A stretch of DNA of 64,000 nucleotides from Pyropia haitanensis (lineage: Eukaryota > Rhodophyta > Bangiophyceae > Bangiales > Bangiaceae). Positions within the stretch are counted from its first letter, which is position 1. Each line of letters starts with the position of its first letter. Under the pieces are notes generated by a model. The model was not told the DNA's origin. It worked only from the letters and a program-made list of their open reading frames with translations, and searched no databases. The DNA is taken from assembly GCA_008729055.1 (NCBI GenBank), contig SDUX01000002.1:1306496-1370495 (forward strand). The letters run 5' to 3'. Positions 52,907 through 63,383 of this stretch are shown here, in pieces. A program made the translations under genes and the position numbers.

Positions 52907-52952
52907 CCCACAACGGATTAGTAGCCCACCTACACGACGGATCCGTTGTGGG
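52907..52952 (-). repeat. 46-bp hairpin element, copy 2 (inverted)
   Basis: Reverse-complement copy of the element at 45591-45636 with one mismatch. Its own ends are a perfect 12-bp inverted repeat (CCCACAACGGAT / ATCCGTTGTGGG). Confidence 0.9.
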
Positions 52953-54413
52953 TCGTTTTCTTTGGAATACTACCTCATCGTGACTGCAGTGCCGTCCGCA
53001 CCCCCCCCTCGTCCAGCTGCGGCGCGTCCGTCCCGGCGTTTGGATGCAAGGCGCCCCCCGTTCCCCCCCCCATGAGCGCTGCGCGTCGCGGCCACAAGAC
53101 GGACAGCGTGTGCCCCTCCCTCCCGCCCCCCCCTCTCCGTTCCCCTTCTTGTCCAGGCGGCGGTGGCTCTGCCGTTTCGCCCCGTCCTCACTCCTGTTTG
53201 GTGGCCGCGCACCGTCGGTCTCAACGGGCAGAGGTGGGGAGAGCTCCCCGCTTTCGCGGCGCCACCACCCCCCCCCCAACCGGGCCGCCGCGGCGGCAGA
53301 GTTTTCCTGGATAGTCTGGGCGGGGTGGGGTCGGTTGGCAACGGGTGGGGCGCGCCGCCCCGCGCCGCGGTGGGGCGGTGCTTTGGCGAGGGGGGAAGGT
53401 GGGCGGTGCGGTGGGGTGGGGGGAGGGCTGAGGGGGGGGGAGAGGCGGCGGCCGCGGCAGCGCCTGCATGGCGGCGGCCACTCTTGGCGGCCATGCGTTT
53501 CGGGTGTCGTGCCGGGCCTTCTGGCCGGGGGGGGCGCTGGTAGGGGGGTGGCGGGGGGCGGGGGGGGGGGGCAGCGGAAGGGGTGCCCGCCGCCGTCCAC
53601 CACATGCACGTCCCCCGACGGCCGTGGTGGCGGCCACCGGCGCGGTGCGGCGGCGGCGGCGGGAGCGGCGACGGCGGCAGCGGCCGTGGCCAGCGGGTGG
53701 GGAGGTGGGGGGGGGGCGTCCCGGGCCAGTGTCCTGCGGGTGGGGGGGTGGTGGGAGGCGGTGGACGAGGGGGCGGTGGTGGGGGGTGAGGGACGGGCGT
53801 CCCGGGCCACGCCCGTCGCGCCCGCCGCTTGCAGTCCCCCCCCTCCCCCCTATGCAGGCGGCTGCACGGCCGTCGGCCGGCCCACAGCGCCGCCATGACA
53901 CCCCCAAGGGCGGGGGACGACGCCACCGGGGCGGCGGGCGGCGGCGGTAGCGCCCGGTGGTGGTGGTGGCGGTAGGGTCGGCGGCCAGAGCCAGTCGCCC
54001 GCCACCCCCTGCAGGCGTGCACCGCTGGCGTCGGCTGCTGCCCGTGTGGGGGGGAGGGTCTCCGCGGCGGGGGCCGCGACGCCAAAAACAGGGGGCGGCC
54101 GCGCCGGCGCCCGCGTGCGGCCGCCGGCGGTGCGGGTGGCTGGGGGTCGCGGTGCTGCTGCACCCGCCACGGCGCGCGGGGTGTGCGTCGGGCAGGCGGC
54201 CGCCGCGCCGGGGGCGGGGTGTGGGGTAAGGGGAGGGGGGCGGGTCGGGGGGGGGGGCGGGTCTTGGGGGGCAGCCGTGGCACGTGCCTGCCTTGGTCGC
54301 CCGCCGCCGGCTTGCTGTGGCCGCCAGCCACCCCGCCGAGGGGGGGGGGGGACGCCGGCCGCGCCGTGTGGAGCCGCGACGTGGGCGCCGCGGTGGGTTT
54401 GCGGTGGACGACG

Positions 54414-54458
<45 letters not shown>

Positions 54459-54468
54459 GTGGGTCAAC
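52953..54468. other. GC-rich region upstream of the longin gene, no gene seen
   Basis: G runs and triplet repeats, including a GGC tract at about 54,415-54,455. Long minus-strand frames are Pro/Arg-rich low complexity without domains. Confidence 0.5.
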
Positions 54469-54984
54469 ATGGTACGTTGGTCGGGTGTGGTGTGGTGGGG
54501 GATACGGGGACGGGTCAGGGGGGGACGGCGGCGGGCGCACTGGTCGCCGGACGGCATCGGTGCGGTGGCCGACAGTGGTGTGCGCCGTCCGTCCACGTCG
54601 GCTGGCACGGCGGTGCGGGGGCTGGCTGCCTGCCGCCGGCGGGCCTGGGGATAGTGGAGGCACGCTGCTCGCCTGGCGGTGTCGGCGGCCTGCGGCGGCC
54701 CTGGAGGAGTGGGCGGCGAATGACGGCGGACGTGGCGCCCGTGCCGTGGCTCTGGCGGTACGCGGGTAGTGCGTAGCGGCACGCTGTGGGCGCGCCGCGC
54801 TTGCTGGGTCTGGGCCGGCTGGGTGCGTGCGCCGCGGCCGTCGCGTTCGAAGCGGCCGACAGCGTGGTGACTGACGCGTCTCTGGCCGCTGCTGTGTTTT
54901 GGCCCTCCCTCCGTGGACCGCTGTTCACCATCCCCCTTGTTCCGCTGCCTCTTGGCGTGTTGACCTGTTCTGCCCCCCTCTTAG
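54469..54984 (+). other. Candidate ATG-only first exon and intron of the longin gene
   Basis: The coding frame of the longin domain is closed upstream by TAG at 54982-54984, and the preceding bases (CCCCCCTCTTAG) form a good splice acceptor. So a 5' exon is needed. A donor GTACGT follows directly after an ATG at 54469-54471; splicing there would join M to EQRHYPPV in phase 0 with a 513-nt intron. Other first exons are possible. Confidence 0.4.
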
Positions 54985-55827
54985 GAGCAGCGACACTACC
55001 CCCCGGTACGGTACGTGGCGGTCGCCCGCCTGACGGACCGGCACCCCATCGCGCATTACTCCCCCCCCCCCCTGGCCGTCATCGGCGCCGAGGAGCCGCT
55101 GCCGCCGCTGCCGCCCGCCCCCCCCCCCTCCATATTTATCGAAAAGGTCACCCGCGTCCTCCGCTCGAAGCGGGTGTCGGAGCACGCGCGGCTGACCATC
55201 ACCGACCGGGACGTGGGGCACATCCACTTTGACTCCTCCCCCACCCACCTCTTCCTTGTCATTGCCGCGACGACACTGCCGCAGCGGGGCGCGTTTAAGC
55301 TCCTCGCGGAGCTGATGCGGGATTTCGTGCCGCCCGAGCACACGCCCGTCGACGCGTGGGGCGCGTCGGCCGCGTCAGAGGACCTCCTCGCGACGGTCGT
55401 CAAGCGCCACAATGGGCGGTCGCGCCAGTCGCCGGCCGCTGCGGCGGGGGCGGCCGACGCAGCGGCGGCCGCGGCGGCGGCGGCCAGCGGCGACGGCAAG
55501 GAGCCTGCCGAGCGGGAGCTGTCGCTCGCCTCGTCCTCGTCGACGACGCTGTCGTCGTTGGCGGGCGGTGGCGGCGGTGGCCGCACCGCCGTGTCGGTAG
55601 ACTTTCCGTCCGAGTGGGAAAAGGGGGTGCCCGGTGGCGGCGGCGGCGGCGGCGGCGACAGCGTCCGAGGCAGCGGTGGCGTGGAGCGGGTGGTGGGCGG
55701 CGATGAGCGCCGGGCACTCGACGCGGCCGCCGCGGCCGACGCGCGTAGCCGGCGGGTGGTGGTCATTGGCGTGGGCGTGGGCGTGGTGCTGATTTTGGTG
55801 GGCGGGCCGCTGGTGTTGTGGAAGTGA
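54985..55827 (+). CDS. Longin-domain membrane protein, phytolongin-like (5' exon uncertain)
   Basis: 280 codons from the acceptor to the stop. The first about 120 residues form a longin domain as in R-SNAREs (RYVAVARLTDRHPIAHYS, FIEKVTRVLRSKRV, HIHFDSSPTHLFLVIAA, AFKLLAELMRDFV). A Gly/Ala/Ser-rich linker follows in place of a SNARE motif; I find no heptad coiled coil or central Arg. The C-terminus is a single hydrophobic tail anchor (RVVVIGVGVGVVLILVGGPL). A longin domain plus tail anchor without SNARE motif is the layout of plant phytolongins, which are proposed to act in endomembrane traffic. A diverged VAMP7-like R-SNARE is the alternative. The first exon is uncertain. The gene is convergent with the PhoX gene. 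Confidence 0.75.
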   Translation, partial: EQRHYPPVRYVAVARLTDRHPIAHYSPPPLAVIGAEEPLPPLPPAPPPSIFIEKVTRVLRSKRVSEHARLTITDRDVGHIHFDSSPTHLFLVIAATTLPQRGAFKLLAELMRDFVPPEHTPVDAWGASAASEDLLATVVKRHNGRSRQSPAAAAGAADAAAAAAAAASGDGKEPAERELSLASSSSTTLSSLAGGGGGGRTAVSVDFPSEWEKGVPGGGGGGGGDSVRGSGGVERVVGGDERRALDAAAAADARSRRVVVIGVGVGVVLILVGGPLVLWK

Positions 55828-56238
55828 TGAATGGGGGGGGGGGAAGGGGAGGGGGGGGGGAAGACGATAGCGTGGGAGGCAAGGCAAGGGGCGTCTGCCT
55901 GCGAGGCCGCTCGCGTGGTCGCCCTCGTTCGATCGCCGAGGGCGCGACGGGAGAGCACGACGGGAGGGGTGGCTCAATGTGTTATTCCAGCTGTGCTCTT
56001 GATTCCACGACGGGCGAAGAGGGACTGGATTGCCGTCCCGCTGTGGTGTGGACGGCAGCAACTGGCCGCGCTTGCGACGACGCACGCGGCGACTGAAAAA
56101 ACCAAGCCGGGAATAAGGGTACAGGAACGGGTTCGAAATCTTGTCTACGTTCCTCTACGCTCGCGCTTCCCCCGCGGCACGCACACCCCAGACAGTTCAC
56201 CATCAACAAAGCACCCGGCGGTACCCCGCCGCCGCTCT
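55828..56238. other. Convergent region between longin and PhoX genes, no gene seen
   Basis: G-rich at its left end, moderate GC after that. No motif recognised. Confidence 0.5.
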
Positions 56239-57831
56239 TTACTGCCGGTGCGCCTTGACGTTGACCGCCCAGTAGCCGGTGAATGCCCTGCCCGCGTCGG
56301 GGTGTTGTGCGACGACCGTGACGTACACATAGTCCCCAATCGCCTCTGACACGTACGCGCCGGTGGCCTCGGCGCCGTCGGGTACCACCGCCATGGACGT
56401 CAGTGCCTTGCTCTTGATGTCGTACGCCCACAGCTGCGCAGGCGTGCGGCTCGTATCCTCGGCGATCAACAGCGTGTCGCCGAGGAGGTTGAGGTTGTCG
56501 GGGTTGGCCAGCCCCCGCGACGAGCACGAGCCGGACGTAGAGCCGCACACCTCGGCAACAAAGTCCGACGCAATGTACGTGGCGGGGTCGACCTTGAGAC
56601 GGAACACGCAGCCGCACCCGTTGCCCGGCAGGCGCATGTCGTTGGAAGTGCCCTCATCGTACTCGCTGCTGGAGGTCATGCCGCGGCGTACGTACGAGGA
56701 GGCCATGAAGAGCGAGTTGGACGGCGCGTGGAAGGTCACCCCCTCCATCTTGTTGAGCTCGGTTGTGCCTCCAATGACACCCGCGTAGCGGTACGACTCG
56801 AGCCGCGACGCGGCCATCTCCATCCCCGGCTTGACCTTGAGGCACTCAAAGCCATAATCGCCCGCGTTGGACGGGCTGAAGCCCGACGGGCACGACCCAG
56901 AGCTGCCGCGGGCGGTCTCAAACATGTCGGAGAAGCGGATGCCGCCCTCGACGAGGCCCTCAATCTCGCCCTTGGTCGCGTGGCCCATCGGGAGCCATTT
57001 GATGGAGAACGCGCCCCCGTTGGCGGTGGACGTCTGCGTCAGCTTGGCGACAAAGGCGTTGCCCGCGGTCAGGTCCCCGGGCTTGTCCGCAACAAACATC
57101 ATGATCGCAGAGTTATCCTTGTCTGACATGAGGTACGTGGTCTTCTTATCCGGCATCACATACGCCATCTCGTACGACAGCCGCGGCAGTGCGTAGTGCT
57201 TGGCAATGACCACGGGGTAGCCCGTCTCGCTGACGCCCGCCTCGATGGGGTGCCCGTATCGGTACGCGCTGTAGGCAGAGCTGTTGCCCCGGTAGATGGT
57301 GGACACCAGCTCGCTGATCTTGCTGTTGGTCCGCCCGTCGGGGGTTTTCTCCTCCGAACTCAGGTGCGTGTTCCACGGCGTGACACTACCCGAGCAGGGG
57401 CGGGTGGTGCCGCCAACCGCCTTGAGGTCGATCGGCATCGTCGCGGTGGGATGCAGCTCCCCCGTGGCGGGGTTTTGCACCAGCTGGGACATGTACAGCG
57501 AGCCCGCATTGTCCTCAAAGTGCTGCTCCGAGTAGATGTACCCGTTCTTGTGGGGCATCAGCGACACAAAGTCGGGCTTTTTGGACGTGGAGCCCGTTGG
57601 CTGGACGCCCCACGTGCCGCCAAACTGGGGCTTGTCGCCCACAGAGAGGAGCTTGCGGAAGGGCACCGTCTGCGCCACCCCATTGACCGTGAACGAGTCG
57701 GTAAATACGGCGCGGCTGCCGTACGGCACGCCCTTGGGCACAAACGAGGTGATGAAGGAGTTGTCAATGAGCGCCGCCGCAGGCGCAACGAGCGCCGCCG
57801 CCGCCGCTGTGGCCACCAGCAACCGAGCCAT
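56239..57831 (-). CDS. Secreted PhoX-type phosphatase (DUF839 family)
   Basis: The product is 530 residues with a signal peptide (about 1-20, MARLLVATAAAAALVAPAAA). The body matches the PhoX/DUF839 beta-propeller family: SFITSFVPKGVPYGSRAVF near the start, CSGSVTPWNTHLSSEE (the conserved PW-T-SEE core, contributing metal ligands in PhoX), EAYR-like YRYGHPIEAG, and ANPDNLNLLGDTLLIAED near the end, which resembles the PDN strand of the family. PhoX enzymes are Ca/Fe-dependent alkaline phosphatases that release phosphate from organic esters outside the cell. Several Cys residues in the C-terminal third (GCGCV, EVCGSTSGSCSS) suggest disulfides, consistent with secretion. The ATG at 57831 is in strong context and follows a C-rich leader on the coding strand. 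Induction by phosphate starvation would be expected, but no element for it is visible. Confidence 0.82.
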   Translation of the reverse strand: MARLLVATAAAAALVAPAAALIDNSFITSFVPKGVPYGSRAVFTDSFTVNGVAQTVPFRKLLSVGDKPQFGGTWGVQPTGSTSKKPDFVSLMPHKNGYIYSEQHFEDNAGSLYMSQLVQNPATGELHPTATMPIDLKAVGGTTRPCSGSVTPWNTHLSSEEKTPDGRTNSKISELVSTIYRGNSSAYSAYRYGHPIEAGVSETGYPVVIAKHYALPRLSYEMAYVMPDKKTTYLMSDKDNSAIMMFVADKPGDLTAGNAFVAKLTQTSTANGGAFSIKWLPMGHATKGEIEGLVEGGIRFSDMFETARGSSGSCPSGFSPSNAGDYGFECLKVKPGMEMAASRLESYRYAGVIGGTTELNKMEGVTFHAPSNSLFMASSYVRRGMTSSSEYDEGTSNDMRLPGNGCGCVFRLKVDPATYIASDFVAEVCGSTSGSCSSRGLANPDNLNLLGDTLLIAEDTSRTPAQLWAYDIKSKALTSMAVVPDGAEATGAYVSEAIGDYVYVTVVAQHPDAGRAFTGYWAVNVKAHRQ

Positions 57832-60108
57832 GGTGAAGAGGAGAGGGGTGGGCGGGGGGAGTGAAGGTCGGAACGATGCCGGTGGGGGGTGCAGCACCGT
57901 CTCGGCGACGGCCGGCACGGGGTAGGTCGCGGAGGGACGGCCTCGTCGGCGATGCCACAGCCAGGTGCTTGGCAGTGCGGTGCTGGATGATGCGAGAGCA
58001 CGGGTCTTCGTGCTAGCGACCGCCCGCCCATCAAGTTATAAACCAAGGCGAGCACAGTCCGCCCCGTGCCCTTGACGCAGCCACGCCCAAAGGCTCCCCT
58101 TCGCACAGAGGGGGCACAAGTGCGCCACCCACCTCCCCTCGCAGTAGGCGGTGCTACGCATCGCCACGCGAGTGACTGTGTGGTCCCTACCGCCCTTCCA
58201 CCCTGCCCGCACAGTCCTGAACCCCCCCGCGCCGCGGCTGGACCCACCGCGTCAGCGCCACACCCACCAAGACGCCGTCGTCGTGGGTGGCTCGCCCTGC
58301 CCGCCCAGTCGATCTCCACCCGCCGCCCACCCACCGGGGCGCTTGACGTAGCGCGGCGCGGAGAGGCGGGGCGCGCCCCCACCGGCAACGTAGGCGGCGG
58401 CGGCGCCGCGCGTGCGCGCGGCCGCGGCGGCGCCGACAGGGCGTGTGCCGAAAACGTCACACCCGCCCCCCCACTGCGGCGCGGGGGTGAAGATAGGGAA
58501 CGCGTGCGGCGGGGCTAGCGCGGCGGCGGCGTCCATCTTTTTCTCCCAAACGGGATACGTACGGTCGCGCCCGCGGCCGGGCAGCGCCCGCGCACCGGCG
58601 CGCCAACGTTGCACCGTGAGCGGCGCACGGAGAGGCTGGTGTCCCCGCCCGGGGCGGTGGCATCACGCGAGGTGCTGCCGTCCGCGCCCGTCAGCCGTCG
58701 TTGCCGACGCGATGGGCTCCCGTCGGGTGGTCCGGACTTACAGTACGCGCCGGCACTCCATGAACCGAACGCAATGGGGCGAGAGGGGGGGGGATAGGAG
58801 TCCCCCCATGCGAGGCCCCTCAGCCCCCATCCATTCCTTCCCATTGGCTGAACCCGACACGAGCGCCATCATGGCCGGCGCGGTCGCGCGGGGTGTCGAC
58901 GACGGCGGCGGCGTAGCGCGGGTGTGCCGCCCGCGGCGCGTCGAGGCTGCAACGCGCGCGGCGGCGCGGCCGCCAGGCCGCGGCCGCCGGCGCGAAGAGG
59001 ACGCCCGCTCAGGACCTCACAGGAGCGAGCGACAGTGGGGCGGGGCCCGCCCACCAATACGGTGGCGCTCTGGAGCGGTCGCCCCACTGCGCCGAGCACC
59101 CCCCCGCCCGCTGCGAGGGATGGGACGTTCTCACGAGCTTTGCGGGATACGCAGCCGTGTCAAGGGCGCCACTCGGGCTGCGGGGGAGAGAAACAAAGCC
59201 TTCCCGTGGACGCTCGGTCTGCTTCATTGCCGGCCGTTCGAGTCGTGTGCGTCGACTCACCGTATTGACCACATTTGCAGTTCTAGAAAACGATCACCTC
59301 TGCTTAGTTTTCACTGCCTCGTTGGCAATCGGCATTGCGACACGCCTCGACGCTCAGTCGACTTGGTCGTCGTCTCCGTTCACACTGCCGCACAGCAGAC
59401 GGAGGGATCGACGCGCCTGAGGGGCGCGTCATGGTCCAGGGATAGAGTGTGTCGTCCGCGTGAGGGAGATCTCCGCTGCCCAGGCGGCATCATGCGTACA
59501 GGTGGCTGCCGCCAACGGCGGGGGCGGGCCTTGACACAGGGGCGCTGCGTCAGGCGACAAGCTGCAAGTGGGCGCGGCGGACGAGCGGAAGCGCGGAGCC
59601 AGCCCAGGCGGTGGTGACGGCGGCCTCATCCACGCCGAGAGTGGCGGCGAAGCGTGGTGGACGTGCGTGCCGCCACGAGTGCAGCCGCGCCGGGGGCGGC
59701 CGCGACACCCCCAGCGGAAGACGCCGCGGCCTCCATAGCCACCGTGGGCACATGCCCCGCCGGCGCGCTGGCCCCCGAGGCCACCGCCGCCACCCCGCCC
59801 ATCGCACCGCCGATGGGTGGCGGCAGACACGTCGGTCGTGGTCGCGGTCGCGGCGGCTGCAGCGGCAATGGCTGAACCTCGCGGCGGGTCCCCCTCGGCG
59901 TAGGTAGGCATGAGCACCGTGCGAGTCAATGGTCGGACGGCAGCGGGGACGGGGTACTGTTGCCTTCAGCTGAGAAATAACAGGACGCGACGAGGCGAGG
60001 GGGGGGCGCGTTATACAGTCAACCAGTGCTGGCTCATTGGCTGCGCTCATCCCCCTACTGCCTACACCCACCTGCGCCCACCGGGTTTACCCCGGCACGC
60101 CTTTCTCC
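57832..60108. other. Intergenic region between PhoX start and UCK-UPRT stop, no gene seen
   Basis: It contains the PhoX promoter and a lower-GC stretch at about 59,250-59,400. The long plus-strand frame at 58,412-59,617 has no domain and irregular Arg-rich composition; I do not regard it as a gene. Confidence 0.5.
58036..58042 (-). promoter_or_regulatory. TATA box candidate for PhoX
   Basis: TTTATAA on the minus strand, about 205 bp upstream of the ATG at 57831, similar in spacing to the other TATA elements in the window. Confidence 0.5.
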
Positions 60109-61479
60109 TCAGGTGCCAAAGTAGCGGTCGGCAAAGTTGCCCACACCTGGCACCACCTGTCCCGTCGCGTCCACGTGGCGATCCACCGCGCTCGTCACAA
60201 GCCGCGCCCGCGGGAAGCGGCTGCACACCCGCCGCACCGCCGCGGCCGAGCACACCAAGCTCAGCACGATCAAGTCCTCTTCGCGGCAGCCGACTGTCGA
60301 CACCAGGTGGTCCACCGCGCACTCGACGGTGGCGCCCGTGGCGAGGATCGGCTCCAGCACCAGCACGTTCCGCCGCTGAATGTCGTCAGGCAGCCGCGCG
60401 TACGCGACGGAGCGGCCGCCCGCCGCGTCGACGCCAATGAGCAGCTTGCCAATCTTGACCGCCTTGCACACCGCCCGCAGGGATAGCTCCATCGCCTCCC
60501 CGCCGCGCACCAGGGAGACGGCGGCGAGGCCGGCGACAAACCCCACCCCGTGGTACTCCCCACCCGTAGGAGTGGTGACGACCTTGCGGGCAAACGGGAG
60601 GAGGCCGAGGCCCTCCTCCACGACCAGCCGCGTCAGGCGGTTGGAGTAAAAGACAACGTCTTCCCGGCTCGTCTCGGCCGCCCGGAAAATGGTGTGGAGC
60701 CCCCGCACCTGGTACGAGTCGCCCAGGAGCACCAGGTTGGGGTGAATCTTGCGGAGGTCGACCTGCCGTAGCTTGAGCGCAATGTGCTTGATGATGAGGT
60801 CGATGGCCACATGGTTGTCCCCCCCCCGGGGCAAGATGATGTCCGCGTACCGCTTGGTCGGCAGGATGTAGTTTTCAAACGCCGGCTTGACAAACAGCCC
60901 GTACTGGTCGAGCACCGACTCCACCGACCGCCCGCGGGTGGCCACGTCCCGCCGGATACGACGCGACAGGCACACGTCCGCGTCCTCGTCCACAAACACC
61001 TTCATATGCATCAGCGCGCGGATGGCCGGGTCGTAAAACGCGAGGATACCCTCCACAATCACCACGTCCGCGGCGGCCAGCACCACCGTCCGACCGCTGA
61101 CGCGCGAGTGGGTGGCAAAGTCGTAGACGGGCACCTCCACGGGCGTGTGTGCGCGCATGCGGGAGAGCGTGTCGCGGAGGGCGGCAAAGTCAAACGCGTT
61201 GGGGTGGTCAAAGTTATACGCCGCGGGCGCCGTGCCCGGCGGCAGGCCGTGGTAGAACCAGTCGAGCGACACCGACACGCACCGGTGGTCGCCCAGCCCG
61301 TCCATGATGTTGTCGCAGACGGTCGTCTTGCCCGACGCCGACGCCCCCGACACGCCAATAATAAAAGGCTCCACCGGCGCGTCGGGCGCGTCGGTCGCGG
61401 CCACGGCGGCGCCGGGCCCCACCGCCGACGGGGGCGAGCCGCCACCCGACGGCAGCGGCGGTGACCGCGTCGCCGTGGT

Positions 61480-61520
<41 letters not shown>

Positions 61521-61959
61521 CGGTGTCCCCATTGCCGTCGCCGCCGACGCCACCGCCGGCAACGCCATTGCCCTGCGCGTCGCGGTCGTGCGTCACGACG
61601 CCGGCGGCGCCGGCGGCCGCGGACTGGCGGTCAGGGCCCGCCGCGTGTGGCGCCCCGAGCTCCCGCGCGCCGCCGCACGTGTGGCGCTCCGCCCCTGCCG
61701 ACAGGATGCCCGACGAGTGGGAGCGCGTCATCCGGCGCCACGTGCGTGCCGCCGCCGCAGCTGCCGACGCCGCCGCGGCCGCCGACCCGCAGGGCCCGCC
61801 GGCACCACCGTCCACACTGCCAGGCCCACCAGAAGCGGGGGGAGGTGGGGAGGATGCCGTCGTCGGCGCGGCGGCGGCGGTGAGCGCGACGGTGACGGCG
61901 TCGGCGGCGGTCGACGGCGGTGCCCGCGGCGGTGAGCTCGGCGGCGGTGGGTCGTCCAT
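60109..61959 (-). CDS. Uridine kinase - uracil phosphoribosyltransferase fusion (UCK-UPRT)
   Basis: The product is 616 residues from the first in-frame ATG (61959). Residues 1-195 are low complexity with a Gly run and no domain. The uridine/cytidine kinase part (about 196-410) has the P-loop GVSGASASGKTT, SLDWFYHG, YNFDHPNAFDF, VIVEGILAFYD and RRIRRDVATRGR. The UPRT part (about 415-616) has HPNLVLLGDSYQVRGLHT, FYSNRLTRLVVEEGLG, the PRPP-binding loop VLVLEPILATGAT and the uracil-binding end VPGVGNFADRYFGT. The kinase makes UMP from uridine and the transferase makes UMP from uracil and PRPP, so both salvage routes are on one chain, as in plant UKL proteins. In plants the UPRT half is sometimes inactive; here the PRPP loop has Glu in place of the usual Asp. 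The long N-terminus could hide a targeting signal, but none is clear. Confidence 0.92.
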
Positions 61960-62493
61960 ACCCCTCGCGTCGTCTCCCTGTGGCCGCGGCGGCGGCCGAC
62001 GGTTGCTACATGGCTCCGATATGGGGGGAGGAGAGGAGCAGGGAGGAGGGTGGGACAATGTGGAGGCAGAATGTCAGACGGCCGGTGGCGGGGAGACGAA
62101 GCTCCGCGAGCGGCCCAATCAGCGGTGGCGATCGGACTGTCGTGACAGTGGCTCGGTCGCGATGCCACTTGGAATGCGGCACCGAGGAAATTATTCACAA
62201 AAATTAAATTATATTCATGGTGGAGAAGTTGAGATACCAGTACATCTTGATCTCGTGGGCCGGCACTTCGACCGCCGCTCGCTTTTTTCCGGTCGCCGAG
62301 GCTGTCGCCGTCACCCCTTCCGCCGCGGCGACACCACTCTTGCGTGGAGCGAGTCGCCCGCGATCATCCCCCCGTTCCGACATCCCTGTTGGGGGTTTTG
62401 CGCTTGCGTGCCCTCTTCTGCGCTTCCGCCTCGTGTGCCGCAACCTGCGCGGCTCTGCCCGTGTGTCGACCCCCGATGGTGGGCCCGCCCGCG
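61960..62493. promoter_or_regulatory. Compact divergent promoter region with AT-rich core
   Basis: Two start codons point away from each other about 530 bp apart. A strongly AT-rich core (62,188-62,216, including AAATTAAATTATATTC) stands about 250 bp from each start and could serve both genes. A plus-strand frame from the ATG at 62217 overlaps the downstream start and might act as an upstream frame. Confidence 0.5.
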
Positions 62494-63050
62494 ATGGCGT
62501 TTGTCGCCCCTGCGCCCGGGCGGCTGCAGCCGGCGGGCGGTGCTGGTGGCCGCGCTTCCGCCCCACGCGGCGGTGCGACCGCACTCGGGGCGGGCGGCTC
62601 CCCCTTTGTGGGCCTGCCCCACCGGCGGGACGGCGGTGCCCCCGCCCGGGGCGCCACGGCCCCGTCGCCGCGGCCCGTGCTCGCGGCGGCAGGCGGCGCG
62701 CGCATGGCCACCGGCGGCGGTGGCGGCAAGCCGTCCCGCCCAGGTACGGCCAGCGGTGCCGGCGGCGGTGACTATGCCGCCTTTGACGCCCTCCTCGACG
62801 CGACCGTCGTGGACGCGGACGTGGCCGCCGCCGCGTCCGCCGCCGGCGCCGGCGCCGACGTGGACGACGACGCCGCGGCCGACGCGGCGGCCAAGAAGCG
62901 GTCGGAGAGCGCGGCGGCGTACGCGGCGTTTGCGTCGCTGCTCGGCAGCGCCGCGCCGCGCACAGGCATGAAGGTGCCCAAGGCGTTTCAGGCGCGGCCG
63001 GGCGGCGGGTCGGCATTTCCCGCCGACACGGCGGCTGCCGACGCGGCGGC

Positions 63051-63089
<39 letters not shown>

Positions 63090-63349
63090 AGATGCCGCCG
63101 CCGCGGCGCGCCCGCCCGCGGCGCGCCCACCGGCGCGGCCGTCGGCGGCGGCGTCGGCGGCGGCGTATGCAGAGATGGAGGCGGCGCTCGGGCCGCGCAG
63201 CGGCACGCGGCCGCAGCCGCGGCCGCCGCGGCGGGCGCCACGGGTGGCTGGGGGGCAGGGGGGGGGCAGGCCGACGCGGTAGCCCCGCCCGCCGGGCCGC
63301 CGCCGGTGCTGCAGGCACCACCGGGGGGGCGTGCGGCGCCCCCACCGCC

Positions 63350-63383
<34 letters not shown>

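Noticed and set aside
58412..59617. Plus-strand frame of 401 codons
   Set aside because: Irregular Arg-rich sequence, no domain, and no proper ATG at its beginning.
62217..62771. Plus-strand ATG frame overlapping the start of the right-edge gene
   Set aside because: No domain, wrong frame for the repeat protein and no C-rich leader; at most an upstream frame.
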